A stretch of DNA of 64,000 bases, from positions 124,001 to 188,000 of the forward strand of contig JAETQH010000001.1 in NCBI GenBank assembly GCA_021770785.1, given 5' to 3'. Numbering within the stretch: position 1 is the first letter of the stretch; each line of letters opens with the position of its first letter. This document shows, piece by piece, positions 35,536-46,317 of the stretch. The position numbers and the translations under genes are program-made. The notes beneath the pieces are model-generated. The model saw only the letters and a program-made list of their open reading frames with translations, did not search any database and was not told where the DNA came from. Source of the stretch: Lachnospiraceae bacterium. GTDB taxonomy: Bacteria; Bacillota; Clostridia; Lachnospirales; Lachnospiraceae.

Positions 35536-37107
35536 TTATTCCACAATACTTTTTATCTTAATATCTACAAGTTTGCATGTCAATTCTCTTACATCACTTG
35601 ACTCTGATACTTCCGCAGGTATAAAGCTCTTTTCAAACATCAATTGTACTTTCCCCTCCCGTGCCGCTTTTACCAAAATCTGAATCTGATTACTTCCTTC
35701 TACTAATGGATACTCTGCCTGACATTCGCCGTCTATAAATACCCGCACCCTGTTCCCTTTTGTATGTTCTGTCTGATATAACTGTATGTTCATCACCGCA
35801 TCATCAACTGCTATATACCGCACATTTACTGCTTTTCCCAAAAAATTATCTTCATACATCCCAGCCACTACACATGAACATTCATTTGTATATTTCAAAT
35901 ACATTTCATTATAAAGTATTTGAGGATTTACTTGTTGAACACAAAATACAACCATATAGATTACCCAACCATAGGTTAATATGTTCTTTACTGTTGTATT
36001 CCTGATATCTAATTTTTGCCCTAACAAATTTCCAACACTTCTATCTTGCCCTATAAATATCCGAGTCACTTTAAAATGCTTTAACACCTCCCACGCAAAA
36101 AGGCTTAAACCAATTGACACTATGACAATCAACCACCAAAATTCATTTCCTACCTGTTCTGTCGGACACAGCAAAGCTATATCTTGCTTTGGAATTGCCC
36201 CAAATGCATATAAAATCAAATATGCCACTTTAAATGCCGCAAAATGGAATACTAATATACCCAAAGTATTCCTACCTATATATATAAGCACATTTTTAAG
36301 TGCACTCGTGCTATCAGCAATCCACTTAGAAACCAGATATAGAAAAATACTTCCATTCAAAATCATAACTATCGCAATAATTGGATTCGGCCATTTCCCG
36401 GATGCAATATCCATAGTATATCCTTGTTTTGCCAAATACCAAAACAGTAATATATTACATAGTAAGATCTCGATTGTAGTTTTTGTCTCAACGTCAATGC
36501 GAGAAACAAACTTTTTTTCCGCACAAAATCTCCCACACATAAATATAAACTGCGTAACTAATATCAGCCTAAAAGTCATGCTATCTGTCTCATAAGCAGT
36601 TGTTATCACTCCCAGCGCACCCAACAACAATGATATAATCATACTGATAACAATATTTCCATTTTTGTACACGATACTCACTGTTTCCCATAACAGATAG
36701 ATACCAAACAAAACAATTACAAACCATGCTGCCCCCAACCATGGTATATAAATATTTCCGCGTACTAACTGACTAAATAAAAAAGATAAGCCTACATAGT
36801 CCCCTTGGAAAAAATAATGATATAATCCAACTTCATTCAAAGCCTGCATTATTACCGCAAATATTATAAATACAGTTACAATCGGAACTAACAATGCATA
36901 CCCTTTCTTACCTATACATTTTAATGGATTTCCCTCCGCTTCCTTTGAAACATATCCCGATATCAAGAAAAATGCTCCAACATGAAACTGATAAATAAAC
37001 ATATTAAATTTTCCAGTCGCATGTCCAAGCACCACCAATATCATCAGAAGCCCTTTGAAAATATCAATCCAATCGATACGTTGGGTATTTGAAATCTCTT
37101 TTTCCAT
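35536..37107 (-). CDS. Acyltransferase 3 family protein with C-terminal extension
   Basis: A 523-residue protein whose first 350 residues are an acyltransferase-3 domain: RIDWIDIFKGLLMILVVLGH with the key His, ten membrane helices, and HVGAFFLISGYV. A C-terminal extracytoplasmic domain of about 130 residues (from about residue 390) is beta-rich and may bind or present the glycan. Likely O-acetylates the surface polysaccharide. Confidence 0.88.
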   Translation of the reverse strand: MEKEISNTQRIDWIDIFKGLLMILVVLGHATGKFNMFIYQFHVGAFFLISGYVSKEAEGNPLKCIGKKGYALLVPIVTVFIIFAVIMQALNEVGLYHYFFQGDYVGLSFLFSQLVRGNIYIPWLGAAWFVIVLFGIYLLWETVSIVYKNGNIVISMIISLLLGALGVITTAYETDSMTFRLILVTQFIFMCGRFCAEKKFVSRIDVETKTTIEILLCNILLFWYLAKQGYTMDIASGKWPNPIIAIVMILNGSIFLYLVSKWIADSTSALKNVLIYIGRNTLGILVFHFAAFKVAYLILYAFGAIPKQDIALLCPTEQVGNEFWWLIVIVSIGLSLFAWEVLKHFKVTRIFIGQDRSVGNLLGQKLDIRNTTVKNILTYGWVIYMVVFCVQQVNPQILYNEMYLKYTNECSCVVAGMYEDNFLGKAVNVRYIAVDDAVMNIQLYQTEHTKGNRVRVFIDGECQAEYPLVEGSNQIQILVKAAREGKVQLMFEKSFIPAEVSESSDVRELTCKLVDIKIKSIVE

Positions 37108-37196
37108 AACTATTGCTCCTACTTTCCGGAATATAGCGAATTCTATATAGCTTATTCTAACAACGTATTACTCACATCTACAACAGTTGTCTCTTT

Positions 37197-37997
37197 TTAT
37201 GAAAGATTATTTGATGTTTCACTGCTCGAATACAACTTTGTAAGCAATTTTGCAATAGGTAATGGCCAAAATTTCTGAAACATCTCCAAATCTTCTCTGG
37301 TTCTTGCATTATCTCCCAAAATTTTGGTTGTTTCTGAATCTTCATGAATTCTATGATACATCATGATATCTTTACAATATACAAAAGCCCCCTTTCTTCT
37401 GGAAAGCAGCTCCCATGCCTGCCAATCTTCATCGGCGCGGTAACCGTGCTGAAATACAACTTCAGGACAATTTTTCTTTACCAAAGTAACTGACGGACAA
37501 CATATGGGAGAACCCAGGGATAAAATTCTCCGTCTCACAAATTTACTATTCCAAAAAATCTTAAAGCGCAAAGGCCATAACATAATTCTTTTTATTCTCA
37601 ACAATCTATTTTTATCTACCCTTTTCCCATTTCTTAATTCACCGTAATCGGAAAAAAACATAATAGGCTGCTTTGCCGCATCCAAAAGCTTTACTACACT
37701 TTCTACATATTTCTCACAATAGACATCGTCCTGATGTGTTATCGTGACATATTCTGCCTCTGCATGGGCATACGCAAAATTCCAATCCTGAGTTATTCCA
37801 TGTTCTCCTTTATTTATAAACATGGGGATCTTGTATTTCTCACATAGTCTTTCCATATGCTCATTTGGTGTCGCCGTAGCAAGAATAATTTTGCTTGGTA
37901 CGGTCTGAGCTTTTAACGATTTGATACATTCCTCTAAATATTCACTTTCTCCATATGCACATAGTGCAAAAATATGTTTATCCATAATTTTTTTCAT
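37197..37997 (-). CDS. GT2 family glycosyltransferase
   Basis: A 266-residue soluble GT2 enzyme. It has FALCAYGESEYLEECIKSL near the N-terminus, the metal-binding block YVTITHQDDVY (a QDD form of DxD) and ADEDWQAWELL as the likely base region. Donor and acceptor unknown. Its stop is 90 bases upstream of the acyltransferase start. Confidence 0.85.
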   Translation of the reverse strand: MKKIMDKHIFALCAYGESEYLEECIKSLKAQTVPSKIILATATPNEHMERLCEKYKIPMFINKGEHGITQDWNFAYAHAEAEYVTITHQDDVYCEKYVESVVKLLDAAKQPIMFFSDYGELRNGKRVDKNRLLRIKRIMLWPLRFKIFWNSKFVRRRILSLGSPICCPSVTLVKKNCPEVVFQHGYRADEDWQAWELLSRRKGAFVYCKDIMMYHRIHEDSETTKILGDNARTREDLEMFQKFWPLPIAKLLTKLYSSSETSNNLS

Positions 37998-38007
37998 CCC
38001 ACTTGTC

Positions 38008-39240
38008 TTATTTACTTTTTTGTAAATTAGTTGTTTTCACAAATTTTATCCGCTTTTTACAAATCCAGATTAAATATACCGTATAAATACTCAATACGAT
38101 AATCTGCACTAAACTTGTTCCATTCACTCCAAAAAACTTCAAAACAGGCCAGACTAAACCTGCACACAAAGCAAAATCAATTATGATACCAATTAACAAT
38201 TCTTTTATCAGTCTCATTCCTACGACAATCGCATATATAATCCAAACCCACGCTGTTAGTATTGTAACCCATACAATCGGAATAAAAAATTCATAATAAT
38301 CCAAGATCGATTTCCCAAATAATAAGGTAAGTCCCCATCGTCCTAAAAGCATTGCCCCTATCGTCACTACAACGGACATTATCACGAGTAAACCTATCAC
38401 TCTATTCAACTGCCGATGAAAGCGCTGTATGTCCCCATCCATATATTCTTTTATCAACCCTGGCAAAAAAGGATTGAATGCAACGGATGCGAAAACCTGT
38501 ACTACAAGTGTTGGTGACGCTATGGAAGAATAAATCCCCAGCAAATCTTTGCCATACTGCATCTGCAATGCCTTCTTAGCCATAAGGTTTTCTAGGCTAA
38601 GCAGAAATGCAAAAACAACAATGGGAAAACAAGCTTTCAGCAAAGACCAAATTTTAGAATCCACTAAAACGGGTTTTATCTTCTCTAATGAATTGGTCAT
38701 TCTCCAGTCATACAGCAAAGCCAACAATAAATTAGTAATTGCAATCAAGAGAATTGCCAGCTCCAGATTTTGTACTAATTTCAGCACAACACAAAATGTA
38801 ATGACCGTTGCCAGCCCCCTTAAAATATAAGATATTCCTATAAAATTAAATTTCATATATTTCTGGTCAATCCCGTGTAGCACATCCACCATTGCCTCTG
38901 CTACACGAATTAGCATAAACCCATTGATACATATGCTCTCACTTATCTCTCCGCCAATAAAAAACGAGCAGAAAAAGCAACATATCAACGCCAACAGGCA
39001 AGTGATAATCCTGCTTCCCACATATATATTGCTGCTATATTCTCCCTTAATGTCTGACACCTGATAATTTCTCATACTAAACAGTGAAATTGCCGAAAAG
39101 CTACTACTGGTGGTCATCGCAAGTGATAAGCTTCCTGCTGCCGCATAGGATACAAGATGTACCACCAATATCGTAATCAGCCATTGACAAGCACTATAAA
39201 ATATACTGCCAAATGTATTCCATATTACATTTTTCTTCAT
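38008..39240 (-). CDS. Wzx-type polysaccharide flippase
   Basis: A 410-residue protein with about twelve membrane helices of the MATE/MOP superfamily, probably flipping the lipid-linked repeat unit to the outside. The N-terminal NTFGSIFYSACQWLITILVV is typical of O-antigen flippases. ATG at 39240 is chosen because GGAG is six bases upstream; the frame opens at a TTG at 39252. It directly follows an acyltransferase gene. Confidence 0.88.
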   Translation of the reverse strand: MKKNVIWNTFGSIFYSACQWLITILVVHLVSYAAAGSLSLAMTTSSSFSAISLFSMRNYQVSDIKGEYSSNIYVGSRIITCLLALICCFFCSFFIGGEISESICINGFMLIRVAEAMVDVLHGIDQKYMKFNFIGISYILRGLATVITFCVVLKLVQNLELAILLIAITNLLLALLYDWRMTNSLEKIKPVLVDSKIWSLLKACFPIVVFAFLLSLENLMAKKALQMQYGKDLLGIYSSIASPTLVVQVFASVAFNPFLPGLIKEYMDGDIQRFHRQLNRVIGLLVIMSVVVTIGAMLLGRWGLTLLFGKSILDYYEFFIPIVWVTILTAWVWIIYAIVVGMRLIKELLIGIIIDFALCAGLVWPVLKFFGVNGTSLVQIIVLSIYTVYLIWICKKRIKFVKTTNLQKSK

Positions 39241-39252
39241 ATTGTTCTCCAA

Positions 39253-40278
39253 CTATCCCAGCTTCTTCATTATCGGTTTTTCTACGCACTTATTAATCAA
39301 AAATCCACACACAATCGCTATCGGAAGCGAGATAGCAACATTCACGACAGGATTCATGCTACCTCCAAATTGCTGACATACTATTTGCTGAATCGGCCAG
39401 CCGGAAAGATATATTCCATAAGATATTTCACCATGCTTTGCAAAATCTTTAAATTTTAACTTTGTCCCGAAACCAAGATACATTAAGACATATGGCCAGA
39501 ACAAGATGATTGTATAGTTTCCGATTCCCAGAAGAAAACTGATTAGAAGCAAAATAATACTTGCCAATGCAATGCTTTTTGAAAAATTTATTTTATCGCG
39601 ATACACATAATAAACCATCCCTGCAAAAAACAGTGCCGTTGGCCTCCATGCCAGCAATGTCATGTCCTGTGGGGAAAAAAGATATATTACTGCAATATGT
39701 ACAAAAACAAAAACAGGCAAAATCCATTTTGTATATTTCAATTGCAGCATTCCTGTTTTCATCATAAGGAAACATAAAATGTATCCCAAAAACTCAACTG
39801 GCATGGTCCACAAAGGCCCGTTAACAGCACTGCCATAAATATTGTTTTCAAAAACTCCCGGCAAATCATGAACTAACACCAACACCGAATTTAAAAGATA
39901 TTTATAAGTCTGTGCATTTGTAAAATATTCACTAATATTTGAGCTCGAAGCAATAGGTCCTACAACAAAAGCCAGCAGTACTGTAACTACAATGATTGGT
40001 GGAAAGATTCTTATGATACGTGCCTTAAAATATTTTTTCCCTGCATTCTGCAGCCTATGGGCGCTTTTACAGATTAAAAATCCACCATAAAAGAAAAATA
40101 TGCTGACCGCCACTCCTCCGAAATCAATCTGACCATGTGTGAGCACAGATAAATAATCCGCTTTCCCTTCTCCTAAGGAAAGCGGAAATGCGTGAGAAAA
40201 AATGACCATGACTGCAGCCACAAAACGGATTAGATCTAAATTGTTATCTCTCCCTTTTGTTATATCACTTATATACAT
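39253..40278 (-). CDS. Acyltransferase 3 family protein
   Basis: A 341-residue acyltransferase-3 with NLDLIRFVAAVMVIFSHAFPL (catalytic His region) near the N-terminus, GGVAVSIFFFYGGFLI, and about ten membrane helices, without extra domain. The second such protein in the locus, so at least two acyl substitutions of the glycan are likely. Confidence 0.92.
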   Translation of the reverse strand: MYISDITKGRDNNLDLIRFVAAVMVIFSHAFPLSLGEGKADYLSVLTHGQIDFGGVAVSIFFFYGGFLICKSAHRLQNAGKKYFKARIIRIFPPIIVVTVLLAFVVGPIASSSNISEYFTNAQTYKYLLNSVLVLVHDLPGVFENNIYGSAVNGPLWTMPVEFLGYILCFLMMKTGMLQLKYTKWILPVFVFVHIAVIYLFSPQDMTLLAWRPTALFFAGMVYYVYRDKINFSKSIALASIILLLISFLLGIGNYTIILFWPYVLMYLGFGTKLKFKDFAKHGEISYGIYLSGWPIQQIVCQQFGGSMNPVVNVAISLPIAIVCGFLINKCVEKPIMKKLG

Positions 40279-40307
40279 TTTATTTATCTCCCTGTCATCA
40301 GCAAAAT

Positions 40308-40676
40308 CTAATGCTTATTTGACTCCATAGCCACTTTTCCGTTATCAATTCCTTGTTCTAATAAAGCTAATTTCTGGGCCAGGCTTCTAATTCTATTAGA
40401 CATTCTTGATAAAGCGATTGTCAATGAAAAAATAATAATCAACGAAAAAATAAATCCACAGAAAAAAATCATATTGATTGGTGATTCAATTCCGAGAAAT
40501 TCTGATATAATCTCTAACAAATGAGGAAAAGCTGTGACAACCACCAACAGTACAATCATAAGTAGCCACGGCAAATAGTATTTCATTTCCAGGCTTTTTC
40601 TGCGCACCATATTCGTAAGCACAACTAATGCCGCAATCATTATTATTATCACAATTATTTGTAATCTAACACTCAT
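40308..40676 (-). CDS. DUF2304 family membrane protein
   Basis: A 122-residue protein with three membrane helices and a short C-terminal coiled coil (LSRMSNRIRSLAQKLALLEQ). This is the DUF2304 layout. DUF2304 genes usually accompany a dolichol-phosphate-mannose-synthase-like GT2, and one lies directly upstream (40706-41395), so the two probably form a membrane-bound enzyme. Confidence 0.9.
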   Translation of the reverse strand: MSVRLQIIVIIIMIAALVVLTNMVRRKSLEMKYYLPWLLMIVLLVVVTAFPHLLEIISEFLGIESPINMIFFCGFIFSLIIIFSLTIALSRMSNRIRSLAQKLALLEQGIDNGKVAMESNKH

Positions 40677-40705
40677 ACTCCTACACTCACTTTCTCATCG
40701 GCAGC

Positions 40706-41395
40706 TTATTTCCGCATTTTCTCCACCAGAATAGCCAAAGTTACTTTTATCATATAATATACTGTTTTCTGCAGTCTTATGGATGATACCCCTCCTTGTC
40801 TCTCCTTCATTATAACCGGTATTTCCACAACCTCCATTCCCCTGTGCAACATTGCCACCGTACTTTCCGGTTCCGGATAGTCTTTTGGATAGTCACTAGC
40901 AAACAGCTCGATTCCTCTTTTTCCAATCATTCTAAGGCCGGATGTCGGATCCGTAATTACCTTCCCTGTCAAAAGCTTTATCAAAGCAGAAAAATATTTT
41001 ATTCCCACCCTTCTTGCCGCGGAAGACTGAAAGCCCTCTTTTGCAATAAAACGAGAACCAATAATCATATCTGCTCCTGTTTCTTCCATTTTTTCAGCCA
41101 TAACGCTCAGAAAAGCTGGATCGTGCTGTCCGTCCCCATCCACCTGAACAGCAATATCGTACCCATTCTCTTTCGCATAAATATAGCCGGTCTGAACAGC
41201 TCCTCCAATACCTAAATTAATAGGCAAATTCAATACATTAAATTGATTCTCCCTGCATATTTCCAGCGTATTATCCGTGGAACAATCATTAACGATAATA
41301 AAATCAAATTCCGGTGCCTTTTCCATAATATCTCTTATTGTTTTTTCTATACTTTCGCTTTCATTATAAGCTGGTATTATTACTAATTTTTTCAT
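40706..41395 (-). CDS. GT2 glycosyltransferase, DPM1-like
   Basis: A 229-residue GT2 enzyme without membrane helices: IIPAYNESESI, FIIVNDCSTDNT, AVQVDGDGQHD (metal site) and TDPTSGLRMI. It resembles dolichol-phosphate mannose synthases that charge a polyprenyl phosphate. An upstream TTG (41404) has AGGG eight bases before it, so that start is possible. Confidence 0.9.
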   Translation of the reverse strand: MKKLVIIPAYNESESIEKTIRDIMEKAPEFDFIIVNDCSTDNTLEICRENQFNVLNLPINLGIGGAVQTGYIYAKENGYDIAVQVDGDGQHDPAFLSVMAEKMEETGADMIIGSRFIAKEGFQSSAARRVGIKYFSALIKLLTGKVITDPTSGLRMIGKRGIELFASDYPKDYPEPESTVAMLHRGMEVVEIPVIMKERQGGVSSIRLQKTVYYMIKVTLAILVEKMRK

Positions 41396-41433
41396 AATGT
41401 GCAATCACTTTTCCCTTACTTTAACCGAAGTTT

Positions 41434-43551
41434 CTACCGGATAATTAAATTTATAAAGCATACTACATCCGTATTCATATAATAATTCCCACTTGTTTTC
41501 ACAATAATTTTACCATCTCCATCAATCTCAAATTGTTTATCATACAAATTGGGCTTTCCAGGAACAACATCTATACAATCTAACAGTACTTCATTTGTTC
41601 CATTATCATAATAAATACTAACCTCTATCGGTTCTTTTGTCCATGTCACAAGTGGTTCTATCATAACTATTGAATTTATCGTGTGTACGCCTGTTCCTTC
41701 AACATTTCCCACTTCCATGTATTCTTCCTTGCCTGCCATACAAATCTCATTTTCCATACCATTAATTTCAATCTGTAAAATCGAAATACTTCCAAGGTAC
41801 GTTTTTTCATAATTCTCAATATTAACTACCTGTAATCCATATTGACTTAGCAATTGTATAAGTGCCGTAGTATCCTTACTCATACATATACTATATATTG
41901 GAGTGTTCTCCTCTTTCAGAATATTCATTCTTTCATTTATAAAATCTGTTATCTTTTGATTCCCATAATTTTGAAAATAGACCTCTAAAATTTCTGCATT
42001 ACTATTTACCGCCGAAGCCAATCCTGCATATGGTCTTTCTGGCACAATAAAATGCTCGTATTTCTCTCCATCCGGAAACAATTCCCCTCTGTCACGTCCC
42101 CAGTATTTCATCTCTTGAACGAAAGCCTTATCTCCTACACGAATCTGGTTTAATACAGATGGAGCACACTGCCAGTTATTATTAAAAAACAATATACCAC
42201 AGAAGCTTCCTATACATTGCAATGCACATATACTTAATAAAACATATCCTCTAATTTTTTTCCCATTACCAATCAACTGATAGGAGACACAACACACAAA
42301 AATTCCCGCAATTATCATTCCGGCAAGTATATATCTATCGACTCCACCCATAATTACCCACAAATAAAATGATACAATAAACATGGTAAACAAAAGGTAT
42401 TCTTTTTTTACTATGTTTTTCCATCCCACAAAAAGCAGTGCAATAAATGCTGCCAGTGGATAAACATTCGGTATATCAATCAATTCCATATGCCTGTAAT
42501 GTGGAAAAAACGCCATGTATATCGGCCATATTATTTTTTCAAGAATTGTCTGTCCACCCCATCTGACATCTCCCATGCCATTACCAGCTGTAGCCGTTCC
42601 CAAAAGGCAAAACAACTCATATAGAGGTGTTCCAGTTACTTTTATATTATATATCATATTGGGTATTAAAGAAATTACTCCCGTACCCAAACATGAGAAA
42701 AATCGTAACACATTCAAATACTTCTTTCGTTTCCATAAATACAATATCAATAACGGCAGAATATATATAGCAGCTGACACCTTAAACAAAAATAGGGATA
42801 CCATCAATACAACAAAATAAACCATCTCTGGTAAATACTCTTTTTTCTCATCTTGATCTTCAATCAAAAGATAAAGTGCTTCCAATACCAAAGGTACTCC
42901 TACCAGATCCGTCATATAGGAACCCAAATCCATTAACCCCGCTTCTAAAGAAAGGCATAATATACTTAAAACGGCAGGCTGCATAAAAAAAGGATATTTT
43001 TTTTCTTCCGGTTTCAAAAGAAACTTAAAGATTTTTTTACACTGAAAATATGTTATAACATAAATTATTGTATTAAAAAAAGTTCCTAAACGGTAACCTA
43101 AAAGAAATCTAAAAACATAAAATATTCTGTCCGCCAGTGGTGAATATATTTCTCTAAAATACCCCAAATTCTTTCCCCATCCAGGTTCTTGATTTATTGC
43201 ATGATAGCACAACACGTCATATGAAACATCAGGATAAATGCTCATATATAGACTCAACGCAATAAGTCCACAAATAGCAACAATATCTATTGGTGATTTT
43301 TCTTCCCTCTGAAACTCAAAATACCTACTATCAAACTTTATAAATATCCCCATTAAGGCTAATACTACTATTCTGCTGAATACTGTAGCCTGTTCTATAC
43401 CGACTATCATTGCCACTATATCTATCGCATCACAACACCAAACCGCAATAATATAGTGGATATATATATACATTATCCAATTTGTCTTTATCAGTTTTAC
43501 AGTGCTCTCTTTCATCCTACAAATCATTATTTTTCTCGTCCTTTTCAACAT
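41434..43551 (-). CDS. Large membrane protein, GT-C-like
   Basis: A 705-residue protein with about twelve membrane helices (to about residue 445) followed by an extracytoplasmic region. The first outer loop, PDVSYDVLCYHAINQEPGWG, has acidic residues where GT-C enzymes bind the lipid-linked donor. ATG at 43551 has only GGGG close by; ATGs at codons 9 and 13 are alternatives. No named family recognised. Confidence 0.65.
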   Translation of the reverse strand: MLKRTRKIMICRMKESTVKLIKTNWIMYIYIHYIIAVWCCDAIDIVAMIVGIEQATVFSRIVVLALMGIFIKFDSRYFEFQREEKSPIDIVAICGLIALSLYMSIYPDVSYDVLCYHAINQEPGWGKNLGYFREIYSPLADRIFYVFRFLLGYRLGTFFNTIIYVITYFQCKKIFKFLLKPEEKKYPFFMQPAVLSILCLSLEAGLMDLGSYMTDLVGVPLVLEALYLLIEDQDEKKEYLPEMVYFVVLMVSLFLFKVSAAIYILPLLILYLWKRKKYLNVLRFFSCLGTGVISLIPNMIYNIKVTGTPLYELFCLLGTATAGNGMGDVRWGGQTILEKIIWPIYMAFFPHYRHMELIDIPNVYPLAAFIALLFVGWKNIVKKEYLLFTMFIVSFYLWVIMGGVDRYILAGMIIAGIFVCCVSYQLIGNGKKIRGYVLLSICALQCIGSFCGILFFNNNWQCAPSVLNQIRVGDKAFVQEMKYWGRDRGELFPDGEKYEHFIVPERPYAGLASAVNSNAEILEVYFQNYGNQKITDFINERMNILKEENTPIYSICMSKDTTALIQLLSQYGLQVVNIENYEKTYLGSISILQIEINGMENEICMAGKEEYMEVGNVEGTGVHTINSIVMIEPLVTWTKEPIEVSIYYDNGTNEVLLDCIDVVPGKPNLYDKQFEIDGDGKIIVKTSGNYYMNTDVVCFINLIIR

Positions 43552-43682
43552 AACCCCATAGCGTATTATCTTTTATATATTTTGTTTGATATAGCTAAAT
43601 ATTCATAATCAAATCCATATTTATCATAAATTTTATCTTCGACACTTTTCCCAGAAAACCATCCTCAGCATTTTAAAACGTT

Positions 43683-44663
43683 TTAATAGTTCCCATATTG
43701 GATTTTTTTTAATAATTTCTTCATTTTGAAAATTATCCATACAACTATATAAGCTATAAAATCCGCTATAACAAATATTATCCTCGTAATAACAATCCCT
43801 GATAATATAACAGATTCATCAATCATTCCTTTCAAAAAAAACAGACTTACTGCTTCCCTAACTCCTACCCCTCCAGGTGAACCAGGGGTTATATAACCAG
43901 CTACAATTGCCAATAACATTATGCCAATATAAATTACTATTTCATTCAAAAAATAGAATTCTCCTGATATCAATGAAAATACTGCGACATACAATCCCGA
44001 TGTACTAATCCCTATCAGTACATAAAATACAAAATTAAATAACAATACCCTTAAAAACTTCACATTAAAAACTTTTGATATCATATTATCCAACATTTGT
44101 TTTTTCCATTTATACAAAATAAAAAAAACAATTGCCACTATAACAATCAGTGCACAAATAGCCATTACCACTTTAGAAACAGGAAGTTCCTGATGGCAAA
44201 GCCAAGCTTTCCATTGATCCCCTAACATAAGGATGGAAGGCAACAACATTGAAAAAACGGACCATATTACATCTATGATTGTTGCTAATGCCACTTCCGA
44301 ATGCCTGATGTTTTTCACTATTGCAAGTTCATTTCTTCCTGCATACTGAAAAATATTTCCCGGAATATATTTCAAAATATTTGATTTCACATAAATAAAC
44401 ACTACCTCTGAATAACAAATTTTACACCCTGACAATAATCTTACAATGCCCATCCATGGAACTCCTCCAATAATAACCATGATTACATAAAATAGTAGTA
44501 TCACTGTAAAGAAGAACAAATTTTGACTCGAAAATATAATAGAATAATCAACTTGATATGAATAAATTTTCTTTACTATCATAATAATTGCCACTATTGT
44601 AACAATATTACCAATATATTTAAACAGTTTATTTATTTTTTCTTGTTTAATCATTTTCATCAT
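43683..44663 (-). CDS. UPF0104/YbhN-like membrane protein (LPG synthase TM family)
   Basis: A 326-residue protein with eight to nine membrane helices. The C-terminal GYITPGSPGGVGVREAVSLF is the signature of the lysylphosphatidylglycerol-synthase transmembrane/YbhN family, and SNILKYIPGNIFQYAGRNE matches its central loop. In glycan loci these proteins are thought to act in lipid-carrier movement. Family clear, exact role unknown. Confidence 0.88.
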   Translation of the reverse strand: MMKMIKQEKINKLFKYIGNIVTIVAIIMIVKKIYSYQVDYSIIFSSQNLFFFTVILLFYVIMVIIGGVPWMGIVRLLSGCKICYSEVVFIYVKSNILKYIPGNIFQYAGRNELAIVKNIRHSEVALATIIDVIWSVFSMLLPSILMLGDQWKAWLCHQELPVSKVVMAICALIVIVAIVFFILYKWKKQMLDNMISKVFNVKFLRVLLFNFVFYVLIGISTSGLYVAVFSLISGEFYFLNEIVIYIGIMLLAIVAGYITPGSPGGVGVREAVSLFFLKGMIDESVILSGIVITRIIFVIADFIAYIVVWIIFKMKKLLKKIQYGNY

Positions 44664-44702
44664 ATTCTGTACTACCTATCTTAGTGCCCTAAATACCGTT
44701 CT

Positions 44703-45461
44703 TTATTTCTTCAAAATCCAAAGGGATCCCGGTAATATATATTTTATAAAAGGTATATTCAACATCAAAGGGACAAATTTATTGCGCTTAATATATACAT
44801 AATTCCGCGGATTTTTAATCACATCTATAGTATAGTCATATATTTTAAATTCCCCAACTAGTTTTTTAAATTTCTATATGATAACGAATTCTCATAATAC
44901 TCATTTCCATGCTTTATAATTTTCAAATAAAAATTTGAAATACATTTTGGAAACCACGATAAAAACAGTAATTTATAACGCGGCTCAATAAGAACAAATC
45001 TTTGAGTAGCAGCAAAATAACATATTCCTTCCGGTTTTAAAGCTCTCTTAATTTCTTTCATCAACTGCGTACTGTCTGGCACATGTTCATATACCTGTGT
45101 ACAAATCACCAAGTCGAATGCATTATCAAAAAAAAGGCAATGCCATACTATCTGCCACCATATATTGCAAGTTTGAAATGTTTTCATTATTTCCCTTCGT
45201 AATATTTATTGCATACTCACCAATATCTGTCCCGATTATCTTCGACACAAAAGGTGGCATAAAGACTGTTATATAACCGACAGAACAACCTATATCCAAT
45301 GCTTTCATTTCGCTTAATGAATATTTACTGTTTTTATCAATGTATCTTTCAATTACTTTTACTGTCTTTTTAGCTTTTATCTCTCAATTTTCTTTTTAGT
45401 ACTCCTCTTTCACTCGTTTTCCAAAATTTTGAGCAAAATTTTCCTAATACTTATATTTCAT
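44703..45461 (-). pseudogene. Class I SAM methyltransferase, broken by frameshifts
   Basis: Joined across frames, the strand encodes a methyltransferase of about 250 residues: KFWKTSERGVLKRKL, then MKALDIGCSVGYI (motif I), GTDIGEYAI, then FDLVICTQVYEHVPDS and LKPEGICYF, and finally VYIKRNKFVPLMLNI. Frameshifts are needed near 45445, 45375, 45128 and 44870. Four breaks in 750 bases argue for a true pseudogene rather than sequencing error. It resembles methyltransferases that act on glycan precursors. Confidence 0.85.
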
Positions 45462-45514
45462 TGTTATATTCTCCCTTTTGCTTTTTGTAGTCCTCAAAAT
45501 CCATCTGTCTCCTA

Positions 45515-46246
45515 TCACTTCTTTGCAACCACAAAATACCCCAATGAAATTGCTTTTCCCATCCCTCTTTCAATTCCTTTATCCATCAAGTGTTTCAAGC
45601 TTACTCTCTTATATATTGCATATACAAATTCCTGTAAAGCACATCCAACAAAATTTAGTACACCCATTTTAAGAAATTTACACAAAAACAAATTAAAAAA
45701 AACCCAAAACATCATACCTACCCCACCCCATGGAATAGCCTTAACAATATACATTCCATTCTTTTCCAATTGATGTTTTATTCCATAGATACTATATCTG
45801 TAAAAATCATGCGGAGCCTCATGAAGTGGATATAAAAAAGGAACAGATATTATGGCATACCCATCATACTTCAAAACTCTGGCTAACTCTGAAAAACCTT
45901 TCACATTTTCCGCAACATGCTCTAATACATTAGTACAAAGAACTGTATCAAACGTTTCATTTTCAAAGGGTAAATCATCTAATGTTGCAAAAACATCTAC
46001 TGACTTCTGGTCATGAATACAATATTCTACATCGCAACCTATGCTCTTTTCTACTACTTCATCGTAAATCAAACTATACGGTTTTTCACCACAACCTGCA
46101 TCCAATAAATACCCTTTCATATATTGACGACTTCTGATTAATAGGTCAACATGCAGCTTATTCATTAATATAGAATTTGTTTTCCGATGATCTATCTTTA
46201 TTTTTCCATTCTTTTTATAGAGAAAGCCTCGATTTACACTTTCCAT
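45515..46246 (-). CDS. Class I SAM-dependent methyltransferase
   Basis: A 243-residue protein with LLDAGCGEKPYSLIY (motif I), DDLPFENETFDTVLCTNVLEHV (motif II region) and LARVLKYDGYAIISVPFLYP. The C-terminal 80 residues include a hydrophobic stretch WGGVGMMFWVFFNLFL, suggesting membrane association. AAGGTG precedes the ATG. It probably methylates a sugar or lipid-linked intermediate. Confidence 0.88.
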   Translation of the reverse strand: MESVNRGFLYKKNGKIKIDHRKTNSILMNKLHVDLLIRSRQYMKGYLLDAGCGEKPYSLIYDEVVEKSIGCDVEYCIHDQKSVDVFATLDDLPFENETFDTVLCTNVLEHVAENVKGFSELARVLKYDGYAIISVPFLYPLHEAPHDFYRYSIYGIKHQLEKNGMYIVKAIPWGGVGMMFWVFFNLFLCKFLKMGVLNFVGCALQEFVYAIYKRVSLKHLMDKGIERGMGKAISLGYFVVAKK

Positions 46247-46317
46247 TTCATCACCTTCGTAATCTTTCGCAACCTTTCATGCGTTATAACAAATATTAAT
46301 TCAATATACGGATTCTA

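Noticed and set aside
35981-36595. 204-residue plus-strand open frame
   Set aside because: Antisense to the acyltransferase-3 gene, whose membrane-helix pattern and motifs are clear; the plus-strand product has no family features.
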